21,699 nucleotides of DNA from Dysgonamonadaceae bacterium (GCA_031276105.1 JAISNS010000210.1:1-21699), one strand, 5' to 3'. Counted from the first letter of the stretch, positions 8,497-17,362 are shown. Notes: generated by a model not told the origin, from the letters alone. A program made the numbers and translations.

Positions 8497-10284
8497 TTAC
8501 CACTCAGGATTTTGAACCATATTCCTGTTTTTAAGCACTTCCGAATAAGGTATCGGATACAAATACCGCTTTGTCTCAAAAGAATAAGACGCCACCGGAA
8601 TTCGAGAGAAAGTCAGCAGACCGCTGTTGGAGGCAATAGACATGCCCTCCAAGGGTTGGGAGAAGACATCTTCGGCAATTCGCCAGCGACGGATGTCCCA
8701 ATAGCGATGTTCTTCAAAAGCCAATTCAATCCGTCGTTCATTGCGGATTACGTTCCGCATCTCTTCTTTGGTCATGTTGGCTTTAAGTCCGTAGAGTTTA
8801 TCTGTTCCGGCTTCAATCTGGGCGCGTGTCCGTAAGGCGACAATTGCATCATACACTTCGCGCGTTGGCCCGGCATATTCATTTTCCGCTTCCGCAAAAT
8901 TGAGTAAGATTTCGGCATAGCGAAACATCACCCACGTATGAAGTACATCGGAATATTCCGACGCGGCGGCAAACGCTCCCATAAATTTACGCAGATAATA
9001 ACTTGTTCTTGTCGTTTGCGCAGCTTTGCCCGGATTGTGAACGCCTCCGTTATAGGTTTGCAACGGAACTCCCAGCCATGCGGTGCCGTTGTGCATGATG
9101 GTATAATCCAAACGCGGGTCGCGCTTTTCATACGGACTTTGCGGGTTATAGGTATATTTGCCGGATTCGCCGATGGGTTTTCCGTCCAGCATGGGGAAAG
9201 CGTCCACCAGGTTCTGTGTAGGGCTTGTTCGTCCGTTGGATTGATTAACGCCGGTGAAACCGACCGGCCCGTTGGCCTTTTCAATATTCGTACTCTTATT
9301 ACCCTGGTGGAAGAAAATAACCTCCGTGTTTTTATTGAGACCGGAGCCGGAACCGTAATAGTCCAAAAAAATCGTTTGAAAACCTTTCAGTGTGGAGCCG
9401 ACATTTCCGGCTAAGTTGTAGATTCGCGGCGTTGTTTTGTTGTAAGTGTTGATAAAATCGCGTGCGGCATCGGCAGCTTCTTTCCAACGTTCCGGTTTGT
9501 ATTCGGTATAGCCGACCAAATTGTTATTCGCCTCAATCGGATTTTCATTGAAAAGCGGACTGGCTGCATAAAGCAACACGCGCGATTTCAATGCCATCGC
9601 CGCTCCTTGCGTGGCGACATGTCCTTCCGTCGTCATATCCATATTTTCCACGCGACGCAAACTGTCTTTGATGGCCTCCAATTCGTCCACAATGTATTGA
9701 ATGCAATATTCAAATGATTTTCGAGGCAGTTCTATATCTTCTCCCAATTCATACGGTGCGTCGTCTCTCAGGATAGGAACGCCTCCGTAGCGTTTCACCA
9801 ATTCAAAATAGAAAAAGGCTTTCAGAAATCGCGCTTCGGCTTTCCATGCTCTGTTCATGGGAATTACGTCGGTTCCATTTGTAAAAGTCATCATCAGAGG
9901 CACTTCATCAATGTGATTAATAAAAGTAATTGCCTGCCTGATAGCTGTGTAATAACTGCCCCAATACATGTCTGCGCCAATCGGACTGGAAGCAGTATAT
10001 TGACCGGACGCCAAGCGTTGAATATCGTTTTCGGATAGCGCCGATGTGATGGCGTCGTCTGATGCTGCATCCAAATAATCGTCTCCCACACGGTTGTGTC
10101 CGTAAGGCATTGCATTATAGATTGTATTCAGGTATTTTTCGGCATTCTTGCCCAAAGAGTCGGTCTGCGAAAACACATAATCAATGGTGAAGCGTTCGAT
10201 AGGCACCTCTTCGTATTCGTCGCAGGAAGCAAGCGCCAAGAGGGATGATAACCCGATAATTGTAAGATATTTATATCGTTTCAT
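8497..10284 (-). CDS. SusD/RagB-family surface glycan-binding lipoprotein (second in the cluster)
   Basis: A 595-residue SusD-type lipoprotein that sits over a SusC barrel and binds glycan at the cell surface. The lipobox LASC gives lipid-modified Cys21, followed by acidic residues (DEYEE), as in surface-exported Bacteroidota lipoproteins. The RagB/SusD signature near the C-terminus is clear: NERRIELAFEEHRYWDIRRW, then an ending of the YLYPIPYSEV...NPEW type. The helical TPR-like N-terminal half carries KAEARFLKAFFYFELVKRYGGVP. It lies 11 bp downstream of the SusC-like gene at 10296-13199 and 21 bp upstream of the other SusC gene, so it could partner either. Its C-terminal third resembles the SusD at 14716-16548 (YGLKANMTKEEMR versus YGLKADMTQDEMR), suggesting duplication within the locus. 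Confidence 0.97.
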   Translation of the reverse strand: MKRYKYLTIIGLSSLLALASCDEYEEVPIERFTIDYVFSQTDSLGKNAEKYLNTIYNAMPYGHNRVGDDYLDAASDDAITSALSENDIQRLASGQYTASSPIGADMYWGSYYTAIRQAITFINHIDEVPLMMTFTNGTDVIPMNRAWKAEARFLKAFFYFELVKRYGGVPILRDDAPYELGEDIELPRKSFEYCIQYIVDELEAIKDSLRRVENMDMTTEGHVATQGAAMALKSRVLLYAASPLFNENPIEANNNLVGYTEYKPERWKEAADAARDFINTYNKTTPRIYNLAGNVGSTLKGFQTIFLDYYGSGSGLNKNTEVIFFHQGNKSTNIEKANGPVGFTGVNQSNGRTSPTQNLVDAFPMLDGKPIGESGKYTYNPQSPYEKRDPRLDYTIMHNGTAWLGVPLQTYNGGVHNPGKAAQTTRTSYYLRKFMGAFAAASEYSDVLHTWVMFRYAEILLNFAEAENEYAGPTREVYDAIVALRTRAQIEAGTDKLYGLKANMTKEEMRNVIRNERRIELAFEEHRYWDIRRWRIAEDVFSQPLEGMSIASNSGLLTFSRIPVASYSFETKRYLYPIPYSEVLKNRNMVQNPEW

Positions 10285-10295
10285 ATTGTTTGTAT

Positions 10296-13199
10296 TTAGA
10301 ATTTTATATTGATACCCATATTAAAACCACGCATGATGGGATAAGAAGCAAAGCTAATTACTTCCGGATCAAATAAATCGCAAGCCGCTTTTGTCAGCAA
10401 GTTTTGACCGGCGACGAACATCTTGATTTTCAGCCCGCCCAAATGGTTTTGCGACAATGTTTTCGGCAATGTATAGCTTATCATGGCGTTTTTCAAGCGA
10501 ATATAGTTGCCCGATTGTATCCACAAAGATGAATAAAGGTTGTTCGGCGCCAGGTTGTAGGCATTTCCTCCGGCGCTCAATCGCGGGTAGATAGCTGTTG
10601 CGGCTGTTTCCGGCGTCCAACGGTTGAGGATATGTTCGTAGGTCTGCCCGTATCCTTGATTGATGCTTTGAAATCCGGCCATATAGGTTGCATCCGCATA
10701 GTAGATATCATTGTTGTAAACGCCCTGTATCAATGCGGAAAATTCCCATCCTTTGTACTCCAACCCAAGTTCCAAGCCGAAGAAATTATAGGGTTTGTCG
10801 CCGCCGATAACGGTTTGGTCATATTGGTCGATGCTTCCGCTTTTATCCAAATCCACGTATTTTACGTCTCCCGGGCGGATGTTGTTTTTATCATATCCCG
10901 CCACCGTCGGCGAATTTTGAATTTCTTCTTGCGAAGTGAAGAAACCGTCCGTTAATAACCCGAAGATGGCTCCGTTCGATTTTCCGGTACGCCGGTAGCG
11001 TTCTTCGCTCAAATCCTGTTCGTCTATGAACAACAATTTGGAGTTTTCCTGTGTCCAGTTGGCGGAAACGAAGTAGCCGAAATCGCCGATGCGATCTTGA
11101 TAGCTTACCGACAGTTCCAAACCGGTTATTGATACCTCGCCGATATTTTCGGTCGGATAGCTCATCCCGATAAGTTCAATGCTTTTGCCGCGGGTCATCA
11201 ATAAATCGTAGTGATAATCATCGTAATAATCGGCGGTAAACGACAAGCGTTTATCCCACACGGAAATGTCGGTTCCGACATTGAATTTTCGCGCTTTTTC
11301 CCAAGTCAGATTGATATTCGGCAGCGGATTGACTTCGGCCAGCAACGTAACGTTCGTGCGGGCAGTGCCATGCGGATAAAACCCGATTCCATTTTCCGAG
11401 AACGATTGCCGCCACGTATAATAACCGGTATTACCGATGCCGTTTCCGGTGTCTCCGTAAACACCGCGGAGTTTCCATTGATTCAACCACGTTACATCCT
11501 TCAGAAAGTTTTCTTTGCCGACGTTCCAGCCCAAGCCGAAAGCATAGAATGTACCCCATTGTTTACCGGGCGCATATCCGTTGTAATAACTCCGGTTGAC
11601 GGCCGCTTCGACCAAGTATTTTTGAGCGTAATCGTACTTTACTTTTCCGTACACATTCACCGGTTTGTCCGGAAGATTATAGTTAACGGTTACCTGACGT
11701 ATATCGGCAAAAGCGCTCGCTCCGAACGTGTGTTGCTTGAAAGTACGTTCATAATCCAGTCCGGCTTGTCCATACATGTACTGATAGTTGAACACAGGCG
11801 TAAAACTGTTGCTTTGTGTTTGAGTAGCTCCAAATGGGTCGTAGGTTTCAACGCCCTCTTTCATAATGTATTGATAGCTCATCATTTGTTTGGTGCGAAA
11901 CAATGCCGACCGGCTTTGAGTGGATGCGCTTCCAATCGCTTTGAAAGAAAGTCCTTTTATTAATTTACTTATATCGTAGTTTAACGACAGATTGGCTACC
12001 GCATCGCGTGTATTATCGCTGATATACCCCGAACTGACCGTTTGCGCCCAAAGGTTGTTGGGATATGAAATGTTTCCGCCATACGAACCGTTCGGATTCG
12101 TGATGGGATAAGCATTATTCGGCGTCGTGTAGATCGCGTTGAGAATACCGTTCGTTCCGCCGCCGGGCTGATTTCCGTCTTCAATACGTCCGACGAGCGT
12201 AAGGCCGACCTGAAGATCGTCCGTTACATTGACGTTTATTTTAGACGTAATCAAGTAGCGTTCGTAGTTTGAGTTGGTATTGTAACTGTTTTGCGCCGAT
12301 GTGCGGAACAGTCCTTCTTCGTTCATATAACCCAAACTGACGAAATAGTGAGCGATTTTTCCGCCTCCCGACGCATTCAAGTTATAGGATTGAATCGTAG
12401 ATGAACTTTTCAACACCTGGTCATACCAGTTAATATCCGGATGAGTGAACGCGGAAGTGTGATTGCGGTAGGCGGCGAAATCTTCCGGAGTATAAGCCGG
12501 AGCATTTCCGTCGTTCTGCAAAGCCTCGTTCAAGAGGTAAGCATATTGATATGCCTGTAAAGGTTTCGGCATATTGAGCGGTTGCTGTATCCCGTATCGT
12601 GCGGTAAACGAGAGTTGAAAACCTTCCTTTTCCGGTTTCTTGGTAGTAATGACCAACATTCCGCGAGCGCTTTGCATCCCCAACAAGAGGGACGACAGCG
12701 CGTCTTTTTGTATGGAAACAGATTCGATGGCTTCCGGGTCGAATGAAAATAATTCGCGCTGTACGCCATCTACCATGACTACCGGAGCCGTGCCTCGTAG
12801 CCGGAGATTAAATTGCGTGTTATCGCTGTAAGTAGTAACGCTGAAATTAGGTATCCAACCCGCCAAATCCGAAGTAGCGCTGGCAGCCGTAATGTGATTG
12901 AGCGTTCCTGCATACTGATTAATACTTACTCCCGACAATCTTCCGGCCAATGAAGGAATGATTGTAGGCGATAACATTTTTGTGAGTTTATCGGTGTAAA
13001 TCGTTGCCGCCGAACCCAAATAGGTGTCCTTGCTTACCGAACCGTAAGGCATATCCAAGCAGTCGGAGACTTCCTCTGTTGATGTGGTGTCGGGAGCAAT
13101 CTCTTGCGCTGCCGCCTTTCCGGTTCCCCAGAGAATAAACATTCCCAGCAACAGAAAAGCGAGGCGTCTTTTTTTATTTTTATTATATGACTGTTTCAT
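10296..13199 (-). CDS. SusC/RagA-family TonB-dependent transporter lacking the N-terminal regulatory-like domain
   Basis: A 967-residue outer-membrane transporter. I chose ATG 13199 because it begins a normal signal peptide (about residues 1-31, ending KAAAQ) and leaves a 31-bp gap after the preceding gene. An upstream in-frame ATG at 13280 would overlap that gene and bury the signal peptide. After the signal there is only a short linker (about 32-50) and then the plug (50-187; LAGRLSGVSI, RLRGTAPVVMVDG, SVSIQKDALSSLLLG). The carboxypeptidase-regulatory domain is absent, and no VVVVGYG-like TonB box is visible; MPYGSVSKD lies where one would be. The barrel ends in GINIKF. It may pair with the SusD immediately downstream (11 bp) or the SusD upstream beyond two small lipoprotein genes. 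Confidence 0.95.
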   Translation of the reverse strand: MKQSYNKNKKRRLAFLLLGMFILWGTGKAAAQEIAPDTTSTEEVSDCLDMPYGSVSKDTYLGSAATIYTDKLTKMLSPTIIPSLAGRLSGVSINQYAGTLNHITAASATSDLAGWIPNFSVTTYSDNTQFNLRLRGTAPVVMVDGVQRELFSFDPEAIESVSIQKDALSSLLLGMQSARGMLVITTKKPEKEGFQLSFTARYGIQQPLNMPKPLQAYQYAYLLNEALQNDGNAPAYTPEDFAAYRNHTSAFTHPDINWYDQVLKSSSTIQSYNLNASGGGKIAHYFVSLGYMNEEGLFRTSAQNSYNTNSNYERYLITSKINVNVTDDLQVGLTLVGRIEDGNQPGGGTNGILNAIYTTPNNAYPITNPNGSYGGNISYPNNLWAQTVSSGYISDNTRDAVANLSLNYDISKLIKGLSFKAIGSASTQSRSALFRTKQMMSYQYIMKEGVETYDPFGATQTQSNSFTPVFNYQYMYGQAGLDYERTFKQHTFGASAFADIRQVTVNYNLPDKPVNVYGKVKYDYAQKYLVEAAVNRSYYNGYAPGKQWGTFYAFGLGWNVGKENFLKDVTWLNQWKLRGVYGDTGNGIGNTGYYTWRQSFSENGIGFYPHGTARTNVTLLAEVNPLPNINLTWEKARKFNVGTDISVWDKRLSFTADYYDDYHYDLLMTRGKSIELIGMSYPTENIGEVSITGLELSVSYQDRIGDFGYFVSANWTQENSKLLFIDEQDLSEERYRRTGKSNGAIFGLLTDGFFTSQEEIQNSPTVAGYDKNNIRPGDVKYVDLDKSGSIDQYDQTVIGGDKPYNFFGLELGLEYKGWEFSALIQGVYNNDIYYADATYMAGFQSINQGYGQTYEHILNRWTPETAATAIYPRLSAGGNAYNLAPNNLYSSLWIQSGNYIRLKNAMISYTLPKTLSQNHLGGLKIKMFVAGQNLLTKAACDLFDPEVISFASYPIMRGFNMGINIKF

Positions 13200-13230
13200 A
13201 AAAAATCTAATTTTGTCTTTACTACTATAT

Positions 13231-14229
13231 TTATTCTCTACACATAAAAGGCATCTCAAAACCGCTTGTAGAACCATCATCGTTTGTTTCTTTTACCGAG
13301 AGTGTTCCGTCGGCATTGGTGAAATAATATTCGATGTGCTCTATTTCTTCATCAGCAGGAATATTGAAATAATCGCCCGGCCAAAAAGTCAAGCTGAATG
13401 TTTTCCCCTGTTCGAGTTGCATTTTCGTTTTTGCACTTCGTTCATCAACCGTATAGACTTGCCCGGAGTGTGTATATACTTTGGCATTCAAATAAATGTC
13501 TCGTACGCCGTCCAAGACGGTTGGCTCCACATCGCCCTGAAATTTGACCGTCACAATGTCATCTTTTGTTACATACGAAGGGGTAAACAGATTGATATGC
13601 GCTTCGCAGAAATCAAACAAAGGCCCTTCTCCGTCAACGACTTCAAAACAATCGGTGTATCCGATCTTGTAATGGTCTACGCTGTTGCCGAGTCCATCTT
13701 CGCTGTGATTGACGAAAAATCCTAATTTCGCCCGTATATTCTCCTTGCTGACTTTGATATCCACTCTGACGTCAACGTCGAAAAACAGGTTGTTTACCGT
13801 TTCTCCCACTTCATCGCTCCAATAGGCGACCCATTCCATATCGTCAAGCACGTTGGCTCCAAATCCGTATTTCTGACGCAATGCTTCACTCCACGACAGT
13901 CCGGGTTGGTTTTTGGGAGGAACGTTTGCCGGTATCAGCGACATGTTTTTGGAGATGCCGTTGTCTAAACTGTTGATATAAGTCAATTTCGCATTTTTAG
14001 CCGCATCCCACGATTTCGGGACAAGGATGGCGATTACCAAGCGAATATTCGGATGGTTTTCATGAGGTTCCATACGCAATTTCATAGTGAAAGTGGCGAC
14101 TTCGCCGGCTTTCACGGTGGGGTTGTAGAGGATTTCAATCAAATTGACACATGAAAAAAGAAAGATTCCTGCCATCAAGATTAATATACCGGCGCCCGCT
14201 TTTCTTTTTATTTTATATAATTGTTTCAT
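13231..14229 (-). CDS. DUF4961-like PUL lipoprotein
   Basis: A 332-residue lipoprotein with lipobox LFSC at Cys27. The sequence matches what I recall of DUF4961, a Bacteroidota family found beside SusC/SusD genes: an immunoglobulin-like start (AGEVATFTMKLRM), then LVIAILVPKSWDAAKN, LSWSEALRQKYGFG and DDMEWVAYWSDEVGETV. No catalytic motif is visible. The predicted all-beta layout and lipid anchor fit an accessory surface glycan-binding protein, but no activity is established to my knowledge. It sits 18 bp after the DUF5004-like gene and 31 bp before the short-plug SusC, so the three probably act as a set. The family name rests on recalled motifs; the lipoprotein call is firm. Confidence 0.85.
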   Translation of the reverse strand: MKQLYKIKRKAGAGILILMAGIFLFSCVNLIEILYNPTVKAGEVATFTMKLRMEPHENHPNIRLVIAILVPKSWDAAKNAKLTYINSLDNGISKNMSLIPANVPPKNQPGLSWSEALRQKYGFGANVLDDMEWVAYWSDEVGETVNNLFFDVDVRVDIKVSKENIRAKLGFFVNHSEDGLGNSVDHYKIGYTDCFEVVDGEGPLFDFCEAHINLFTPSYVTKDDIVTVKFQGDVEPTVLDGVRDIYLNAKVYTHSGQVYTVDERSAKTKMQLEQGKTFSLTFWPGDYFNIPADEEIEHIEYYFTNADGTLSVKETNDDGSTSGFEMPFMCRE

Positions 14230-14247
14230 CTGTTTTTGTTTTTTAAT

Positions 14248-14697
14248 TTAAGATTCTTTTGCAAATATATAGGTATAGATATTGTTTGCGCAACCCGGCT
14301 TGAACGATAAGGAAATTTGCCGGTGACCGTCCACAACAGGATAGTAGAACCCGTAAACCAACGATTCGTCTGCCGCATCTTCCTTAAACACGATATTGAA
14401 GGGATACAGAGGGTCGTCCAGATGCCATGAGCCGTCCTTTTTTACCAAAAACGGCAGGTAATTATCTATGGCGTAGGTGTTGTCTTCCTTAAAATGAATT
14501 CTGAACCGGGAGAAATCCATTAATCCGGTCACATCGGTTCCGTTTCGCGTCACCTGAATAATTTTCCAAGTTCCGGTAATATTTTTCGGAACTTCCGTAA
14601 ATTCGACGGATGGATCGTTAAATTTGTCACACGCTCCCAAACCGATTAGGAGCGACAGGCAAACAAGCCCGTATTTAATACAACATATAGGTTTCAT
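14248..14697 (-). CDS. DUF5004/lipocalin-like small lipoprotein
   Basis: A 149-residue lipoprotein with lipobox LGAC at Cys23. The mature part begins with acidic and polar residues and contains ITGTWKIIQVTRNGTDVT, FRIHFKEDNTYAIDN and KDGSWHLDDPLYPFNIVF, a pattern of short beta-strands typical of lipocalin-like domains such as DUF5004. It ends KPGCANNIYTYIFAKES. These proteins occur next to SusD genes and may bind ligand or scaffold the Sus complex; no function is known to me. It is 18 bp from both neighbours, so it is surely in their operon. The exact Pfam family is a guess from memory. Confidence 0.82.
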   Translation of the reverse strand: MKPICCIKYGLVCLSLLIGLGACDKFNDPSVEFTEVPKNITGTWKIIQVTRNGTDVTGLMDFSRFRIHFKEDNTYAIDNYLPFLVKKDGSWHLDDPLYPFNIVFKEDAADESLVYGFYYPVVDGHRQISLSFKPGCANNIYTYIFAKES

Positions 14698-14715
14698 ATT
14701 GACGTTATTTTTAAA

Positions 14716-16548
14716 TTAATAATAGGGATTTTGAATCAAATCGGTTGATTTGGATATTTCCTTATTGGGGATAGGCCAGTAATACATAGCCGGCCGCCAA
14801 ACGTGTTGACGGACATTGAAACGGCTATACCTTTTTTGTCCGCCTGTCAAACGGATTTCCATGCCGGTCATCATTTTACTCTCGGTTTCCGGGGCAATCA
14901 TCCAACGACGGACGTCGAAAAAGCGGTGGCCTTCAAATGCGAGTTCAATCCGGCGTTCGGTGCGAATAGCCTCCCGCATTTCGTCTTGTGTCATATCGGC
15001 TTTCAGTCCGTATAATCCGTCATCGCCCTCAAAAATGCCTGCCCGTTCCCGGATAGCTTTCAGCGCCTCATAAATTTCCGGTGTAGGTCCTTCCCATTCA
15101 TTGGCGGCTTCCGCATAATTCAATAATATCTCGGCGTAGCGAATTTGCGGACGCGATTGCGGCGGAGCAATGAAGTAATTGGCAGCGGCGGCAAAAAAAT
15201 GTTGCGTTTTACAGATGTAATAGCCGGTTGGCGTGCCGCTATATACCCCGTCTTGATCGTAGGGAGTGCCGTCTTCTTTCAAATAGGTATTGACCCGTGT
15301 AACGGTACCGGCATTCATCAAATAGTGCTGGTCGTAACAAATCGAATAGAATAGCCGCGGATCGCGATAGAGGTAGGGATTTTGTTCATCGTAACCGGAA
15401 GTTGGATCGCTGATGGCTTTTCCGTTAACCATCGGAAAAGCATCTACCAAATCCTGATAAACAAATCCGCCGCCACTGCCGCCGCGAGAAGGCGGATTGA
15501 ATAAAGATTCCCGGTATTGGCTTTTTTGAACTTGCTGTTCGACAATCATTTCCCTTGCCGCAGGCCCATCTATCGTTCCGTTATTATCGGTTGATTGAAA
15601 AGTCCAAAAGAAGCCTTCGCCTCGTCCATAGAGTGAAGCATCGGGGAAAGAACCCTGATAATAAGTTAAATAGTCTCCGAACGCCTCATGATCGACAAAC
15701 AAAGAATACGTATTGAGCGTAATGACTTCTTCGGCCGCTTGTTTGGCCAATCGCCAGCGGTTTTTGTCGTAAGCCGGATAGGCAATCAATTCTTTCGGGA
15801 ACCCTTCCGGCGCTTCGGCGCCACCGTTGAACAAAGGACTTGCGGCATATAATAAGACGCGCGATTTCAATCCTTTACAAGAACCGATGCCAACCCGTCC
15901 GTAGTCGCGTCCCAAGGGTTTGAGAGGGAGGTCTCTTGCCGCTGTGTCGCACTCCGTAAGGATGTAGTTGATACATTCTTCAAACGTGTTGCGCTCGGTC
16001 TTGATTTCGTCGCCGTTTTTATAGACGACGTCGCCGATCAAAGGTACGCCTCCGTAATGTTTCACTAAAATGAAATAGTACCAAGCCCGCAAAAAGCGCG
16101 CTTCCGCTTTGAAGACGGTTCTTTTGCTCTCGGATAGAGGCGAACTGTCCACATTTTCCAAAAAGACATTGACCCGACGGATGTTTTCGTAGGGCTTGTT
16201 CCAAGTGTCTTCGTCCACAACCACCGAATTGACGGAACCGGTAGCAAAAAGCATATCGGTTGTGATTTTCGAGGTGGCTTGAAATTCAGCTTCGTCACAC
16301 GCCGTTTGAAGTCCCCCGTGACGCACGGTTACAATACCGCGTTCCGAAAATCGTCCGGGGTCGGTATCAAAGCCTATTTCACGATAAATTTCCGTTAGAA
16401 ACCCGGTAGTGTAGGTACTGTCGGAAAAAATGACTTCAGTGGTGAGATCAGTCGTTGCCGTTTCATCCAAAAAATCATTGTCACTGCACGACACACTTAT
16501 TCCGATAAGCGACGCCATGAGTAGGAGTAAATAAAATTTGTTTTTCAT
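14716..16548 (-). CDS. SusD/RagB-family surface glycan-binding lipoprotein (first in the cluster)
   Basis: A 610-residue SusD-type lipoprotein with lipobox SVSC at Cys21 followed by SDNDF. It has the TPR-like stretch KAEARFLRAWYYFILVKHYGGVP, LKSRVLLYAASPLFN, and the C-terminal signature TERRIELAFEGHRFFDVRRW with a YYWPIPNKEI...NPYY ending. It is the first gene after the sigma factor, with a 115-bp gap that carries the putative ECF promoter. No SusC gene precedes it, which is unusual because SusC normally comes first. Its transporter may be the short-plug SusC three genes downstream, with the two small lipoproteins between. Confidence 0.97.
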   Translation of the reverse strand: MKNKFYLLLLMASLIGISVSCSDNDFLDETATTDLTTEVIFSDSTYTTGFLTEIYREIGFDTDPGRFSERGIVTVRHGGLQTACDEAEFQATSKITTDMLFATGSVNSVVVDEDTWNKPYENIRRVNVFLENVDSSPLSESKRTVFKAEARFLRAWYYFILVKHYGGVPLIGDVVYKNGDEIKTERNTFEECINYILTECDTAARDLPLKPLGRDYGRVGIGSCKGLKSRVLLYAASPLFNGGAEAPEGFPKELIAYPAYDKNRWRLAKQAAEEVITLNTYSLFVDHEAFGDYLTYYQGSFPDASLYGRGEGFFWTFQSTDNNGTIDGPAAREMIVEQQVQKSQYRESLFNPPSRGGSGGGFVYQDLVDAFPMVNGKAISDPTSGYDEQNPYLYRDPRLFYSICYDQHYLMNAGTVTRVNTYLKEDGTPYDQDGVYSGTPTGYYICKTQHFFAAAANYFIAPPQSRPQIRYAEILLNYAEAANEWEGPTPEIYEALKAIRERAGIFEGDDGLYGLKADMTQDEMREAIRTERRIELAFEGHRFFDVRRWMIAPETESKMMTGMEIRLTGGQKRYSRFNVRQHVWRPAMYYWPIPNKEISKSTDLIQNPYY

Positions 16549-16623
16549 CTATTAAAAATTAAAAAATTAACTTATTGTTAGCACGGTAAATTCATCTATG
16601 TTCAAGATTAATTCTATAAGTGA

Positions 16624-16649
16624 GACGAAAGAGAAGAAAAATACCACTA
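16624..16649 (-). promoter_or_regulatory. Putative ECF sigma-dependent promoter upstream of the first SusD operon
   Basis: On the minus strand, TAGTGGTAT (16649-16641) is followed at fixed spacing by TTCGTC (16629-16624), preceded by a T-run (TCTTTTTTTT). The same arrangement occurs at 19983-19958 upstream of the GH38-like gene: positions 1-9 and 21-26 are identical, as are 17-19 (CTC). The layout, with CGTC about 22 bp after the start of the upstream box, fits ECF promoters generally. A transcript would start near 16617, giving a leader of about 70 nt before the SusD start at 16548. The site overlaps no gene. Function is inferred from two copies. Confidence 0.5.
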
Positions 16650-16663
16650 AAAAAAAGATAATT

Positions 16664-17329
16664 TTAATAAAGTATTCCCCAAAAAAAATACAGCGGAAGG
16701 TATTGTTTTAATGAAATTTTAAGTTTACGAAGAGCTATACTCATTTGATTTTCAACGGTATTAATGGAAATATCCAATTTTTTTGCAATTTCTTTGTATT
16801 TCAGTCCGTCGAAACGGCTAAGCATAAATATTTCCCGGCATTTTTTGGGCAGGGCGTTGATGGCTACAGTGATGATTTCTTCGATTTTTTCATCGCTCAG
16901 GAGGTTGGTATCAAAAAAAGTCAATGAATCCAATTTCAATTTTAATTCCGATTCAAAAAGGTCTTGCATATTTTCATTCCGGGTTTTTTCGCTGGTTTTT
17001 CCTCTTAAAAAATCAATGCAACGGTTTCTTATCAAAGCGAAAAGATAGGCGTTCAAATTTTGGACGGACGGCAATATTTTTTTATTTTCCCAAAGAAAAA
17101 GAAAGACGTCTTGTACAATGTTTTCAGCATCCTCGAAGGCGATGACGTATTCTTTCGCAAACATTGTGAGCCTCGGACAATACAATAAATATATTTCCGA
17201 AAAATCTTTATAATCAACTGATTTACAGTAAATTGGGCGAATCTGGGGGGGGTGGGGGGTAACAGCCTGATCTTCCGGCTTTTGTAAACCGGAAGCGACC
17301 GACGAATTGTCTGTTACCGTAGATTGCAT
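16664..17329 (-). CDS. ECF-type RNA polymerase sigma factor (sigma-70 family)
   Basis: A 221-residue extracytoplasmic-function sigma factor, likely the local regulator. Region 2 is at about 43-110 (FSEIYLLYCPRLTMFAKEYV, DAENIVQDVFLFLWEN, NAYLFALIRNRCIDFLRG). Region 4 is at about 157-213 (ALPKKCREIFMLSRFDGLKY, then KEIAKKLDISINTVENQM), a helix-turn-helix for the -35 element. The hydrophobic tail (LPLYFFWGIL) is common in Bacteroidetes ECF factors. About 40 residues precede region 2, longer than usual, and this stretch holds a C-rich homopolymer tract. No FecR-like anti-sigma gene is present between positions 1 and 21699. ATG 17329 is preceded by a TAnnTTTG box. Likely targets are the two matching promoters on either side of it. 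Confidence 0.95.
   Translation of the reverse strand: MQSTVTDNSSVASGLQKPEDQAVTPHPPQIRPIYCKSVDYKDFSEIYLLYCPRLTMFAKEYVIAFEDAENIVQDVFLFLWENKKILPSVQNLNAYLFALIRNRCIDFLRGKTSEKTRNENMQDLFESELKLKLDSLTFFDTNLLSDEKIEEIITVAINALPKKCREIFMLSRFDGLKYKEIAKKLDISINTVENQMSIALRKLKISLKQYLPLYFFWGILY
17245..17259. repeat. G8-T-G6 (minus strand C6-A-C8) homopolymer tract inside the sigma factor gene
   Basis: The plus strand has eight Gs, a T and six Gs. In the sigma factor gene this encodes about T24-P28 (ACC CCC CAC CCC CCC), upstream of region 2. Slippage by one base would frameshift the gene before any functional domain. With GGG at 17235-17237 the plus strand also has four or more G-runs able to form a quadruplex. 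Tract length could also be a sequencing error. Confidence 0.75.
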
Positions 17330-17362
17330 GATATCAAATTATCAGTAATTGTAATATGTCTG

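Noticed and set aside
11211..11963. 250-codon plus-strand frame
   Set aside because: It is antisense to the SusC gene, has no recognisable domain, and follows the mirror frame of a conserved coding region.
13200..13280. Earlier start for the SusC at 10296-13199
   Set aside because: It would overlap the DUF4961-like gene and place 27 residues before a perfectly good signal peptide.
17235..17330. Sigma factor starting downstream of the C-tract
   Set aside because: No in-frame ATG lies between the tract and region 2, and a TAnnTTTG box sits correctly before ATG 17329.
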